Shown piece after piece: positions 20,759 to 29,083 of a stretch of 64,000 bases of DNA. Both the position numbers and the translations under genes were made by a program. Numbering within the stretch: position 1 is the stretch's first letter; each line of letters opens with the position of its first letter. The DNA comes from CBDDFN01 sp965227065 (GTDB lineage Bacteria > Pseudomonadota > Alphaproteobacteria > SPJN01): contig CBDDFN010000020.1 of assembly GCA_965227065.1 (NCBI GenBank), forward strand, positions 806,001 through 870,000, in the 5' to 3' direction. A model generated the notes under the pieces. The model worked only from the letters and a program-made list of their open reading frames with translations. It made no database searches and was not told the origin of the DNA.

Positions 20759-21822
20759 TGGCCCAGGCGCGCGCTGTGCTCGTCCAGTTGGGCGTAGGAA
20801 CTTATGGACTTTGGCGGTGGTGGGTTTCTGAGTTGGCCGGACTGCTGCCACTCTCATTGCGAGCATCATCGCGCCGCGCATCCATTTTGCTGAACCTCAC
20901 TGCTGATGGATTGGTCGATGAATATGTTGGCGCAGACGGAACAAAGAAGCGATTTCAACCGCCGATCGGTTTGAGCGATGTGGCGCAAGACGTTGCCATT
21001 CCACCTCGTGCGAATCTGCGGGTGGTGTTACCGACAGATTGTCTGCATTGCGTTGACCTTGATCTTCCCAGCGATGCATTGAACAGTCTTGAGGAGGCCG
21101 TGCGATTTCAACTAGCTCTGCATGCGCCATTGCCCCTCAGCGAGATCATATTCAGCCCGAGTGTGATCGAGAAAAACCGCGATGCGAAAACCTGCAAGGT
21201 TTCTATCCTCATGGCCCGCCGAGCCGATTGCGAAAATATCGTGGAAGCCCTAGGGTCGTGTGATTTTGCGTCGCTTGAATTGAGTGCTAGCCGCAAAAAT
21301 CCTCGATTTGTGGGGTTTATTCCGCTCACAGAGATGCCCAAGCTCAATCAGAGGGTCGCGCTTTGGAAGCACCCGGCCGCCTTAGGGGGGCTTGCAGCTA
21401 TTCTCATTATTGCGTTGTTTGGGATCACCTATGTGGAGCGTAAACAGGCTGTCGCGGAACAAGCCGATATCCGTCAGGCGTTGGCGGAGAGAACGGGAGT
21501 TCTGATCGCGCTTGACCAGAATACTCAAACACTTGAGGCAATCATGTCCGCGCTGCAGACGCGGTCGCCCGTCAGCCAGCACCACGCGCTTTTGACCGAC
21601 ATGACTGAGGCGATCCCACCTCCAAGCTTTATCACCAACTACCGCATCGACCATGTGCAGGTACGTTTGGAAGGCGTGAGCCCGAACCCCCAGGCGCTGG
21701 CGCAGACGTTGCAAGACATGGAACGCTTCACAACTGTTACAGTCCAAAGAGTGCAGCGAGATACGACAGACCCGTCGCTGAACCGCTTTGTCATCGTAGC
21801 AGATTTGGAGCCTGGTTCATGA
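20758..21822 (+). CDS. gspL: type II secretion protein GspL-like / PilN-like (cluster 1)
   Basis: 354 residues from ATG at 20758, directly on the gspJ stop; an upstream ATG at 20722 overlaps gspJ and is less likely. The N-terminal ~190 residues form a soluble cytoplasmic domain, then comes one TM helix (GGLAAILIIALFGITYV, ~residues 210-228). A coiled-coil and periplasmic ferredoxin-like PilN domain complete it (SFITNYRIDHVQVRLEGVSPNPQALAQTLQDMERF). GspL recruits GspE to the inner-membrane platform. It overlaps gspM by four bases. Sequence similarity to the GspL at 53848 is low, supporting separate ancestry of the two systems. Confidence 0.85.
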   Translation: MAQARAVLVQLGVGTYGLWRWWVSELAGLLPLSLRASSRRASILLNLTADGLVDEYVGADGTKKRFQPPIGLSDVAQDVAIPPRANLRVVLPTDCLHCVDLDLPSDALNSLEEAVRFQLALHAPLPLSEIIFSPSVIEKNRDAKTCKVSILMARRADCENIVEALGSCDFASLELSASRKNPRFVGFIPLTEMPKLNQRVALWKHPAALGGLAAILIIALFGITYVERKQAVAEQADIRQALAERTGVLIALDQNTQTLEAIMSALQTRSPVSQHHALLTDMTEAIPPPSFITNYRIDHVQVRLEGVSPNPQALAQTLQDMERFTTVTVQRVQRDTTDPSLNRFVIVADLEPGS

Positions 21823-22418
21823 CTGGACCAGCCATGAGCACTGTTTCCAAACCGATCCGGCAAATGCTCGCGGTCGCAATTCTCGTCGGCGTTCTCTGGG
21901 CATTTTTTCAGCTGGTTGTGTTGCCGATCAGTGTCGTCTTTTCCGCCCAAAGCCAGGATTATCGTGCGCATATTCAGGCAATCAGTAGAGGTGAGCATTT
22001 GGCGGCGTCGAGGGACCGGATGGACGTGCGTCTTACCCAGCTTGAGCAAACTTTGTTTGGTGAGAGGTTGGTCTATCACGATGCCGATATCGCGCAGGCA
22101 CAAATCAAGTTTCAACAAGATATCAATCAAGCGGCACGGCAAAGCGGCACCTCTCTCGAAAACACTGTTCGGCTCGAACCGATGGAGGAGAATGAAATCG
22201 TGCAGTTACGGTTGCGGGTTCAATTGACCGGCGATATTTCGGTATTTGACCGGTTAATTCGTTCCCTTGCTGAGCGCAGGCCCATATTGTTTCTTGAACA
22301 GATGGACATTCGATCAGGCAGTGCTGTGCGCGACCATGGGCAACAAAACAACCCCAGACTGACAATTGCTATGACAATATCGGCCTTTTATGCAATGAAT
22401 ACATCGGGGAAACGGTAA
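21819..22418 (+). CDS. gspM: type II secretion protein GspM-like (cluster 1)
   Basis: 199 residues: a short cytoplasmic N-terminus, one TM helix (MLAVAILVGVLWAFFQLVVLPI), a helical stretch, then a periplasmic ferredoxin-like domain (VQLRLRVQLTGDISVFDRLIRSLAERRPILFLEQMDI). This layout fits the GspM 'subtype b' family, the partner of GspL. The start at 21819 overlaps gspL; a second ATG at 21834 is possible. The next gene follows after seven bases. Confidence 0.82.
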   Translation: MTGPAMSTVSKPIRQMLAVAILVGVLWAFFQLVVLPISVVFSAQSQDYRAHIQAISRGEHLAASRDRMDVRLTQLEQTLFGERLVYHDADIAQAQIKFQQDINQAARQSGTSLENTVRLEPMEENEIVQLRLRVQLTGDISVFDRLIRSLAERRPILFLEQMDIRSGSAVRDHGQQNNPRLTIAMTISAFYAMNTSGKR

Positions 22419-22425
22419 TTATTTC

Positions 22426-22986
22426 ATGGGTTTGCGCCAAAAAATGAGTCTTGTGGGGGGCAACGTGATCGTTTTAGCGGCCATTGGCCTCAGTATTTTT
22501 AGTGATGGTTTCTTGGCGCTTGAACAAAAAAGTGTCTCATTGCCGCGATTGACCGATGATCAAAATGCGAATGTCGACGCATCCGCCGCCCTATTTCGCA
22601 CTTCAGAGGAAAATCGCACGACGATTGTTGACCAACCGCTCTTTCATGCCGACCGTATGTTTCATGTTCGAAAGTCTGCACCAGCTCAAGCGGTACCTCC
22701 ACCGAGGGCTCCATGGCCAGACTTTGAACTGATCGGCGTCTTTGAAACGGGATCAAGAAAGTTTGCTATGCTCAGATCGCGCGGGCAAAACCGAAGTCAG
22801 AAAGTCCAATTGGGCGAGACGGTTCAGGGATGGACGCTTGCGGAAATAGATAGCACTCAAATCGTTTTAACTGCACAGGATGAACGGCGTACGCTCGCGA
22901 TGAAGAAGGCGGGCCAATCTCAAAATCAGGGGAACGCGAGGCATCGCCCATCCGGTGGACAGCGCGGGTTTGATAGGTTTCGGTAA
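22426..22986 (+). CDS. GspC/GspN-like inner-membrane protein with HR-type domain (cluster 1)
   Basis: 186 residues. It has an N-terminal TM helix (GNVIVLAAIGLSIFSDGFLAL), a Pro-rich linker, then a small beta domain (DFELIGVFETGSRKFAMLRS, VQLGETVQGWTLAEIDSTQIVL) of the homology-region type found in GspC and PilP. There is no PDZ or coiled-coil domain after it; the C-terminus is a basic, Gly/Gln/Arg-rich tail. In GspC the HR domain touches the N0 domain of the secretin, and here the secretin gene starts two bases later. I therefore read it as the functional GspC of this cluster, but the short form is also called GspN in some annotations, so no symbol is given. Confidence 0.72.
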   Translation: MGLRQKMSLVGGNVIVLAAIGLSIFSDGFLALEQKSVSLPRLTDDQNANVDASAALFRTSEENRTTIVDQPLFHADRMFHVRKSAPAQAVPPPRAPWPDFELIGVFETGSRKFAMLRSRGQNRSQKVQLGETVQGWTLAEIDSTQIVLTAQDERRTLAMKKAGQSQNQGNARHRPSGGQRGFDRFR

Positions 22987-22988
22987 CG

Positions 22989-25103
22989 ATGATGTCCAAG
23001 CGTTTTACAAGTCTTATTCTGATGGCTGTTGTATGCACTCTTGGTTTGCAGGCGTGTAACCAGCCCGACAAGATTGGCCGCTCTGGTGAGTTGCGTCCCA
23101 CCGTGTTTTACCAGCCGGGCGGAAATCGGGATGATGACAGTGACGATGACGATGTGAGAAGTGAAGCAGCAGAAGTTGTGCCTGAGCGACAGCCTGCATC
23201 AACGGTCAGCCGCGGCAGCGGACGTTTCATCAAGCACGGACCCGCGAGCGATCCGGCATCGGGATTTGACCCCACATGGTCTGAAACCGACACGGTTAGT
23301 TTCAACTTCATTGACGCGCCTGTTGAAGAAGTTGTTAGTGCTGTCCTTAGCGGATTGAACGTTCCGCACTCGATCGCTCCGGGTATTTCCGGGACGATCA
23401 GCATTATAGTGCCTGAGCCGCTCGATCCATGGGCGGCGATTGCCACATTGGAAGAAGCGCTTCGTATCAACGGTGCTGCGTTGATCAATAAGGGCGCGCA
23501 AGGATTTGCGATCGTGCCGCTCGATCAAGCTGCCAGCGTCGCGAGCGGAGTGCGTGTGCGCGGAGTGCCGGGCGTAAACCAGCCCGGTTTTGCGATAGAA
23601 GTGGTTGAGCTGAAGCATATTTCTTCTGCAAGCTTTGAGCAGGTTCTGTCCGACTTCAACCTCTCTGAAGCGGTGCTGCGATCCGACCCGGCGCGCAATC
23701 TGATAATCATTGCGGGAACAAGCCAGATTCGGCAAAAAATAACGGGGTTTGCCGCGCTGTTTGATGCGCCGTGGCTTGAAGGCATGTCTTTTGCCTTGAT
23801 TGAATTGGCCTACGCGCCTCCGTCGCAAGTGGCCTCGGAACTGACGGCAATTTTTGCCCCAGAAGGATCACCTGTTGCCGACACGCTGCGCATCATTCCG
23901 ATCCCGCGCCTAAGCGCGCTTTTGATATTCACACCTGAATTGCGAACTTTGAATGACGTCCGGGTTTGGGTTGATCGGCTTGACCAAACGGGTCCCACCA
24001 CCGGCCGGAAGATCTATGTTTATGCGGTTCAAAATGGCCGGGCGGCGGATCTGGCAGCCTCACTCAATTCGGTAATTGCGGGCAGCATGTCGTCTCAAAC
24101 GTCCGATGCGGCGGCTGGTTCGTCGGATGGACCTGTCAATGGCGCCGTCGGTGAGACGAGTTCCGGTGGTTTGAAGGTCGTTCCCAACGAGGAGAATAAT
24201 TCGCTGCTCGTTTATGCGACTGAGCGGGAGTATGACATCGTTCTTGCTGCTCTTGGAAAGCTGGATGTTCTGCCTCGTCAGGTCTTGATTGAGGCAGCGC
24301 TAGCCGAAGTGACGCTTTCTGACAGCTTACGATATGGAGTGCAGTGGTTCTTTGAATTCGGTAACAATCGCATTACGCTTAGCTCGGTTGCGACGGGTGC
24401 GGTTGCTTCGGCGTTTCCCGGGTTTTCCTATCTGTTTTCGGGGCCGTCCAGCGTCGGCGCGGTATTGAACGCACTTGATTCAGTTACCGACATCCGGGTG
24501 CTGGCGTCGCCCAAAATGATGGTGCTCAACAATCACACAGCGTCACTCACCATTGGTGATCAAGTCCCGATTATCACCCGGTCCGCAGTCGGTGTGACGG
24601 ATCCTTCAGCGCCCATCGTAAACTCTGTAGAGTTGCGTGATACCGGTGTTTTGCTCACCGTAACACCCAGGATTAATGATGGCGGACTGGTCATTCTTGA
24701 GATTGCGCAAGAAGTAAGTGACGTGGCCGAAACAACCAGTTCCGGCATTGATTCACCGACGATCAGTCAACGGAAAATGTCGAGCACTTTGGCAGTGCGT
24801 GATGGGGAAACTATTGCTCTTGGCGGTCTGATCCGCGAGAACAGTTCGACGGGAGACAGCGGAATTCCGGGTCTGAAAGATGTTCCGATTATCGGCAATG
24901 CATTTAAATCAAACACACTGACCCGGCGCAAAACGGAACTCATCGTCTTGATTACGACGCGCGTTGTAGAAGATAGCGCTGAAACTCGAGATTTGATGGA
25001 GTATCTGCGAAATCAGTTTGGTCGTTTGATTGCGCCAGCACCTTCGGCCGATACGCCTCCGCAGGGAACAAGCCGCTTCCCATCAGAAGATGGTGCGCAG
25101 TGA
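22989..25103 (+). CDS. gspD: type II secretin GspD, lipoprotein form (cluster 1)
   Basis: 704 residues (ATG at 22989 or 22992). The N-terminus is a lipoprotein signal with lipobox LGLQAC, so the secretin itself would be lipidated, which may replace a pilotin. An acidic stretch (RDDDSDDDDVRSE) is followed by N0 (VSFNFIDAPVEEVVSAVLSG) and N-domains (FAIEVVELKHISS, SFALIELAYAPPS, KIYVYAVQNGRAADLA). The secretin pore domain includes VLASPKMMVLNNHTASLTIGDQ, SQRKMSSTLAVRDGETIALGGL and GIPGLKDVPIIG. It would form the outer-membrane channel. It overlaps gspK by four bases. The N1/N2 organisation and lipobox distinguish it from the GspD at 56934. Confidence 0.93.
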   Translation: MMSKRFTSLILMAVVCTLGLQACNQPDKIGRSGELRPTVFYQPGGNRDDDSDDDDVRSEAAEVVPERQPASTVSRGSGRFIKHGPASDPASGFDPTWSETDTVSFNFIDAPVEEVVSAVLSGLNVPHSIAPGISGTISIIVPEPLDPWAAIATLEEALRINGAALINKGAQGFAIVPLDQAASVASGVRVRGVPGVNQPGFAIEVVELKHISSASFEQVLSDFNLSEAVLRSDPARNLIIIAGTSQIRQKITGFAALFDAPWLEGMSFALIELAYAPPSQVASELTAIFAPEGSPVADTLRIIPIPRLSALLIFTPELRTLNDVRVWVDRLDQTGPTTGRKIYVYAVQNGRAADLAASLNSVIAGSMSSQTSDAAAGSSDGPVNGAVGETSSGGLKVVPNEENNSLLVYATEREYDIVLAALGKLDVLPRQVLIEAALAEVTLSDSLRYGVQWFFEFGNNRITLSSVATGAVASAFPGFSYLFSGPSSVGAVLNALDSVTDIRVLASPKMMVLNNHTASLTIGDQVPIITRSAVGVTDPSAPIVNSVELRDTGVLLTVTPRINDGGLVILEIAQEVSDVAETTSSGIDSPTISQRKMSSTLAVRDGETIALGGLIRENSSTGDSGIPGLKDVPIIGNAFKSNTLTRRKTELIVLITTRVVEDSAETRDLMEYLRNQFGRLIAPAPSADTPPQGTSRFPSEDGAQ

Positions 25104-25906
25104 TCCAAGAGAAGCGCGCATCTCAACGCGGTTTAGCACTGATTTACATCGTTTTTATCGTTGCTATCATTTCGGTTCTGGCTCTCTCCGTTCTGAGTTT
25201 GACCATGCAATCCAATCTCGCGTTGGACCGATTAGAAGCGCGCCAAAAAGCAATACAGGCTGCGCACGCCGGCTTTGCGATGGCTGCGTTTGATGTCATC
25301 TCAACGGGGGATGCGTCAGGATACAGTGATCCATTAAAGCCTCATGAGCTACAGTTCAAAGGCGTTCAACTGCGCGTTTCGGTCGAGAGAGAGGTCGGCA
25401 AACTTGACCTCAACCGAGCCGATCAAATCTGGATTGATGCTGTATTGCGTCGAGTGGTTGTCGGTGCAGAAGTACGCTTTGCTCTTATGGATGCTGTGAG
25501 AGCGTTTAGAATGGGAGGCAGAGAGGACGCGCCGCTATTCTGGTCGATCACACATTGGATTGAAGAAAGCGGTATAGATCCTGCCGATACGGAGTGTTTG
25601 GATCGTTGGTTTACAGTGCACTCATCTCGAACCAAGCCCAAGCCCAACGCCGTATCATCTGAGCTTGCGAATATTTTGGTGAGCTTTGCCCCTGATCTTT
25701 ACGGTCATGTTGCGGCGCAGCCTGACAATGAGAATCACTCCCGCCCCGATCGCCTAGTCGGAGAGCCACTCCTATTCCGGGTCTTTACTCAAAACCTAAG
25801 TCGAAACTCAGGCCTCATCACGGTGATTGTCTTGCCGGGGCATCAAAGTGGGCACTATCAAACCATGCGCTGGGAGAGCGTTGCTGGAGGATGGCCGGAG
25901 TGTTGA
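25100..25906 (+). CDS. gspK: minor pseudopilin GspK-like (cluster 1)
   Basis: 268 residues starting at GTG 25100, which overlaps the gspD stop. The leader ends SQRG, followed by LALIYIVFIVAIISVLALSVL. Position 5 is Tyr rather than Glu, which is normal for GspK, the tip subunit. The motif GKLDLNRAD and the helical domain (VRFALMDAVRAFR..., WIEESGIDPADTECLDRWF) are typical of the GspK alpha-domain. Length is somewhat short for the family (usually about 300). It is the last gene of the operon; a truncated minus-strand gene and an IS follow. Confidence 0.87.
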   Translation: MIQEKRASQRGLALIYIVFIVAIISVLALSVLSLTMQSNLALDRLEARQKAIQAAHAGFAMAAFDVISTGDASGYSDPLKPHELQFKGVQLRVSVEREVGKLDLNRADQIWIDAVLRRVVVGAEVRFALMDAVRAFRMGGREDAPLFWSITHWIEESGIDPADTECLDRWFTVHSSRTKPKPNAVSSELANILVSFAPDLYGHVAAQPDNENHSRPDRLVGEPLLFRVFTQNLSRNSGLITVIVLPGHQSGHYQTMRWESVAGGWPEC

Positions 25907-25915
25907 ACTTTTTGG

Positions 25916-26054
25916 CTAGTGAAACATTCCAACGGGCTCTTCATTCGTTTCGTCCCACAGCAGCCTTGCGCGCATCTCCATGTCCGTACCCGGCATTGCT
26001 ACCGTCTGAAAAATCCAATTGATCAACCTGGAGGGCAAAAAAGTTCTCAAGGGG
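25916..26054 (-). pseudogene. C-terminal remnant of a minus-strand gene cut by the IS
   Basis: On the minus strand the sequence just left of the IS reads PLRTFLPSRLINWIFQTVA, followed by MPGTDMEMRARLLWDETNEE and a stop at 25916-25918. It has protein-like composition and no start. The matching 5' part is not found on the other side of the IS (27302 onward), so the gene appears to have lost everything upstream, probably through an IS-associated deletion. The parent protein family is not recognised. Confidence 0.45.
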
Positions 26055-26080
26055 TGACGTGAGCCCGAAGTTTCCTCCGG

Positions 26081-26977
26081 TCATTTGGAGAGTCCTTGGT
26101 TAGTGTTTTGCCCTGCTTGGGCAGCTTGTGCAATCCATGATGGGGGTACCCCCATCATGGATTTTGCGGCGAACTTCGCCGGTGGCAGCCCGTTATGGGC
26201 TGAATGCGGTCTGACGTGATTGTAATCGACCTTCCAGTTTGCCAGTTCCTCGCGAGCCTGACGTAAACTGTGGAACAGGGTCTCGTTCAGCAACTCATCT
26301 CGGAGACGTCCGTTGAATGATTCCACAAAGCCGTTCTGCATCGGTTTGCCGGGTGCAATGTAATGCCATTCGATGCCAGTATCTTGGCACCATTTGAGGA
26401 CGGCCATACTCGTCATCTCCGTGCCGTTGTCGGAGACAATCGTTGTGGGCTTGGCACCACGTCTGGCAATGATGAGATCAAGCTCCCGTACCATGCGTTC
26501 CCCTGAAAGAGAGGTATCGGCAATCAGGCCAATGCATTCGCGGCTGAAGTCATCAACAATACACAGAATGCGGAACCGCCTGCCATCCGAGAACGCGTCT
26601 GACACAAAGTCCAGGCTCCACCGTTGGTTGGGGCCATCCGGCAAGAGAAGCGGCGCTCTGGTGCCTATGGCTCGCTTGCGGCCGCCTCTCTTGCGCACCG
26701 GCAACCCTTCCTCGCGATACAGCCGCCGCAGCTTTTTGTGATTGATCCGCCAGCCTTCACGCGCCAACAGAATATGCAAGCGACGATAGCCGAACCGGCG
26801 GCGTTGCCGGGATAGCTCCCGCAGCCGTGCCCTGATCTTCTCATCGGAAGGTCGAATGCTGTTGTACCGGATCGACGTTCTGTCTGCTCCCAGCACTTGG
26901 CACGCCCGCCGCTGGCTCACCTCATGTTCCGAGCAAAGGTAAGCCACAGCGTCCCGCTTGACGGAGGGCGTCACCAT
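26081..26977 (-). CDS. IS3-family transposase OrfB (DDE integrase domain)
   Basis: 298 residues. An HTH_21-type N-terminal region (QRRRFGYRRLHILLAREGW, then NHKKLRRLYREEGLPVRKR) precedes the rve integrase core with its DDE triad: WSLDFVSD, VSDNGTEM and GFVESFNGRLRDE. The C-terminal YNHVRPHSAHNGLPPAKFA is typical of the family. It is probably expressed mainly as an OrfAB fusion by -1 slippage on the A7 run at the OrfA end; its own ATG lies within that run. The stop lies inside the left inverted repeat. It looks intact. Confidence 0.93.
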   Translation of the reverse strand: MVTPSVKRDAVAYLCSEHEVSQRRACQVLGADRTSIRYNSIRPSDEKIRARLRELSRQRRRFGYRRLHILLAREGWRINHKKLRRLYREEGLPVRKRGGRKRAIGTRAPLLLPDGPNQRWSLDFVSDAFSDGRRFRILCIVDDFSRECIGLIADTSLSGERMVRELDLIIARRGAKPTTIVSDNGTEMTSMAVLKWCQDTGIEWHYIAPGKPMQNGFVESFNGRLRDELLNETLFHSLRQAREELANWKVDYNHVRPHSAHNGLPPAKFAAKSMMGVPPSWIAQAAQAGQNTNQGLSK

Positions 26978-27255
26978 TTTTTTGAAGCAACATCCTTCAG
27001 CATCGCAATATCAAGGTGGGCATCGGCCAGCAGCCGCTTCAAGCGGTTATTCTCGTCTTCCAATGCCTTCAGTCGGCGGGCCTCACTGACATCCAAACCG
27101 CCATACTTGGCCTTCCATTTGTAAAAGGTCGCCTGGCTGATCCCGTGACGACGGCAAACATCCGCCGTCTTCATCCCGCTTTCCTGCTCTTGCAGGATCC
27201 CGATGATCTGTTCTTCCGTGAACCGTGAACGCTTCATGTCCATCTCCATTCTCAA
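26971..27255 (-). CDS. IS3-family OrfA (helix-turn-helix subunit)
   Basis: 94 residues; likely starts are ATGs at the N-terminus MRMEMDMKRSRF, with MKRSRFTEEQIIGIL the usual family start. It has an HTH_Tnp_1 domain (TADVCRRHGISQATFYKWKAKYGG) followed by a leucine-zipper-like helix (LKALEDENNRLKRLLADAHLDIAMLKDV). It overlaps OrfB by seven bases across the A7 run at 26977-26983. Confidence 0.92.
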   Translation of the reverse strand: MRMEMDMKRSRFTEEQIIGILQEQESGMKTADVCRRHGISQATFYKWKAKYGGLDVSEARRLKALEDENNRLKRLLADAHLDIAMLKDVASKKW

Positions 27256-27328
27256 AGACGGACTCTACTCATTCCTGGAGGAGGTTTAAGGGCTCACGTC
27301 ATGATGTTTGCGGAAGGCTGTTCTGGTT

Positions 27329-27338
27329 GGGGGGGGGG
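27329..27338 (+). repeat. G10 homopolymer tract
   Basis: Ten consecutive G between the IS right end and the next lipoprotein gene, 195 bp before its chosen start. Such a tract can change length by slippage; no promoter elements can be placed around it with confidence. Confidence 0.6.
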
Positions 27339-27532
27339 CGCAGATCGCGGATTCGCAGTAAAAATCCATGATTTCAACGCTGTAAATAGAAATTTTTAAG
27401 CGATAAAGTTATAATAATAATTTGTAAATCGATTGAAAGCACAAACCACTTGAATAAAGGATGTGTTTCACTTCTGTCGTGTGGCATCATACGCCCGCCA
27501 AGAGTTTTGGATTAAGTGTTGCTGGGGGCGGT

Positions 27533-29083
27533 ATGCGGCTGGGGTTTGCATTATTCATCTCAATTTTCCTATCGGCTTGCGGCGTGGCGCAAACCGATCA
27601 TTTTTCCGTCCGCCAAGAAAACGGCACGGTCTGGATATATCCCCCCGGCCCTCTGGCGAATGAAGCAGAACCGATCAATGTTGTGGTAGCCGGTTTGGTT
27701 GATCTCGAGTCTTGGTGGACGTGCTCGCCTCAAAAGTTCGACGAAGACAAAGATAATGTCGGGTTCGCCATTCGGCAGGCGCAATCGGGCGGAGGAGGCA
27801 GACATGTGGTCATCACGCTGCACAAGGATCTCCGCAAAAACTTGGAGAAGGCGCGCGACAAAATCGAACGTTTCGTCTCCAAAGCATCGACTGACGGGAC
27901 TTTTAGATGTTTGCGAGAGGGTTCGGAGGCGGTGATCGTCCAGGCCGTACTCGAGAGCCTGCCAGTTTCGATCGACGATTCGTTCAAACGTGATTTGGGG
28001 CTGAATACGGAAGGTCGCTATGTTGACCTGATACCCGGCCAGGAAATCTGTGTGCAATATACGGGCACCCGGTTTCGCATGTCAGAAAGAACCGTACCAA
28101 CGAGTTCTGACGGCCCCGCATCAACGAGTTCTGACGGCCCCGCATCAACGAACTCTAACGGCAACAGGCAAGGATCCATTGACCCGTATTTCGGCGCCGG
28201 GCCGCAGCATTGTTATCGGCTGCAACGTGCAGGGCTTAAAGACTATGACGCCCCGTTGGACCTAACATTCTCGCCATTTCTGCATCGCTTTCGTGGCTTG
28301 GAGGTGCCGTCACAAGGCGCGTACTCGGTTCCTGTGGCTGGCGCTGCTGAACTGGCCAATACGACGAAAGTGCGCTGCGGAAGTGAGGATGATGAGGACT
28401 GCCGAAGACTGAGCCCTGTGCATAGAAGACCGAGCCCTGAGCATATTCGATACCGGCTTTACTTAAGCGATAAACTGCCGGAATTTGACAGTTACAAGCA
28501 GCCGAATCCCAAAGAGCTTCCGCTTCTTGTTCGAACCACTTGCCCAGGCGCAATGTTGATTTTCGACTGGTACAAAAAATCGGAAAATCGAATTAGCGAT
28601 GAAAAACGAATTAGCGATGTTTGCCAAACGGGTATTGATCGAGACACTGTTGAAAAAATACTCGCGTCTTTGGAGCCAAGCCATCCCGAAATGCCGGGGC
28701 GGTTTAAGGCGTGTGCAGGTCTAGATCGCGCTACACCAGTCTCAGTAGATTGGGATCCCTATTGTTATTGGTTTTCGGAGCGCGGAATTCCGGTGCCTCA
28801 TATCGATGTTACAATTGACGGGCAGCGAAATTCGATTGAGCTCGGGACGACCGTTTGGCATGTGCTGGAACGGCAGAGCTCACGACCCTATTTTTCGGCG
28901 ATGCGGCGCGAGCCGCCATTTACCACCGTTTCCGAAGCGGTTTCCGAGATGGTGGCGCGCGAAAATTCCGGCTTCCGGCTAAGGCGCCGGTTTCGCGGCA
29001 CGCTTTATCCGGTCCGCTTCGATGAACTCAGTCTCAAGACATTGATGATTCCTCTGCTTCCTGGTGACGAGGTCAAACAATGA
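27533..29083 (+). CDS. lipoprotein of unknown function, partner of the giant gene
   Basis: 516 residues from ATG 27533, chosen because it gives a lipoprotein signal directly (MRLGFALFISIFLSACGVAQ, lipobox LSAC); an upstream ATG at 27461 would bury the signal. The mature protein has no domain I recognise. It contains several Cys pairs (WWTCSPQ, FRCLRE, RCGSEDDEDC, CPGAM, DVCQTG, KACAG), suggesting disulphides outside the cytoplasm, and a C-terminal WHVLERQ... to LPGDEVKQ region. Three short in-frame tandem duplications of 24, 21 and 18 bp occur at 28100-28164, 28404-28445 and ~28584-28619. Its stop overlaps the start of the 3345-residue gene (ATGA), so the two are translationally coupled and probably work together. 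Confidence 0.8.
   Translation: MRLGFALFISIFLSACGVAQTDHFSVRQENGTVWIYPPGPLANEAEPINVVVAGLVDLESWWTCSPQKFDEDKDNVGFAIRQAQSGGGGRHVVITLHKDLRKNLEKARDKIERFVSKASTDGTFRCLREGSEAVIVQAVLESLPVSIDDSFKRDLGLNTEGRYVDLIPGQEICVQYTGTRFRMSERTVPTSSDGPASTSSDGPASTNSNGNRQGSIDPYFGAGPQHCYRLQRAGLKDYDAPLDLTFSPFLHRFRGLEVPSQGAYSVPVAGAAELANTTKVRCGSEDDEDCRRLSPVHRRPSPEHIRYRLYLSDKLPEFDSYKQPNPKELPLLVRTTCPGAMLIFDWYKKSENRISDEKRISDVCQTGIDRDTVEKILASLEPSHPEMPGRFKACAGLDRATPVSVDWDPYCYWFSERGIPVPHIDVTIDGQRNSIELGTTVWHVLERQSSRPYFSAMRREPPFTTVSEAVSEMVARENSGFRLRRRFRGTLYPVRFDELSLKTLMIPLLPGDEVKQ
28100..28164 (+). repeat. 24-bp tandem repeat inside the lipoprotein gene
   Basis: Two identical 24-bp units (28100-28123 and 28124-28147, encoding TSSDGPAS) and a third degenerate unit encode a Ser/Thr/Gly/Pro-rich linker. 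The unit length keeps the frame, so copy-number change would lengthen or shorten the linker without breaking the protein. Confidence 0.85.

Larger units (their letters stand above)
26055..27301 (-). mobile_element. complete IS3-family insertion sequence, 1247 bp
   Basis: Imperfect terminal inverted repeats of about 41 bp bound the element: the left end (26055-26095) begins TGACGTGAGCCC and ends AGAGTCC; the right end (27260-27301), read inward, begins TGACGTGAGCCC and ends AGAGTCC. Two overlapping transposase frames read leftward. A T7 run (A7 on the coding strand, 26977-26983) lies at their junction and is the expected site for -1 frameshifting to make OrfAB. The flanks show no target duplication (left gggg, right tgat), suggesting a rearrangement after insertion. 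Confidence 0.9.

Noticed and set aside
26373..26741. Plus-strand frame opposite the transposase
   Set aside because: Antisense shadow of an intact DDE transposase.
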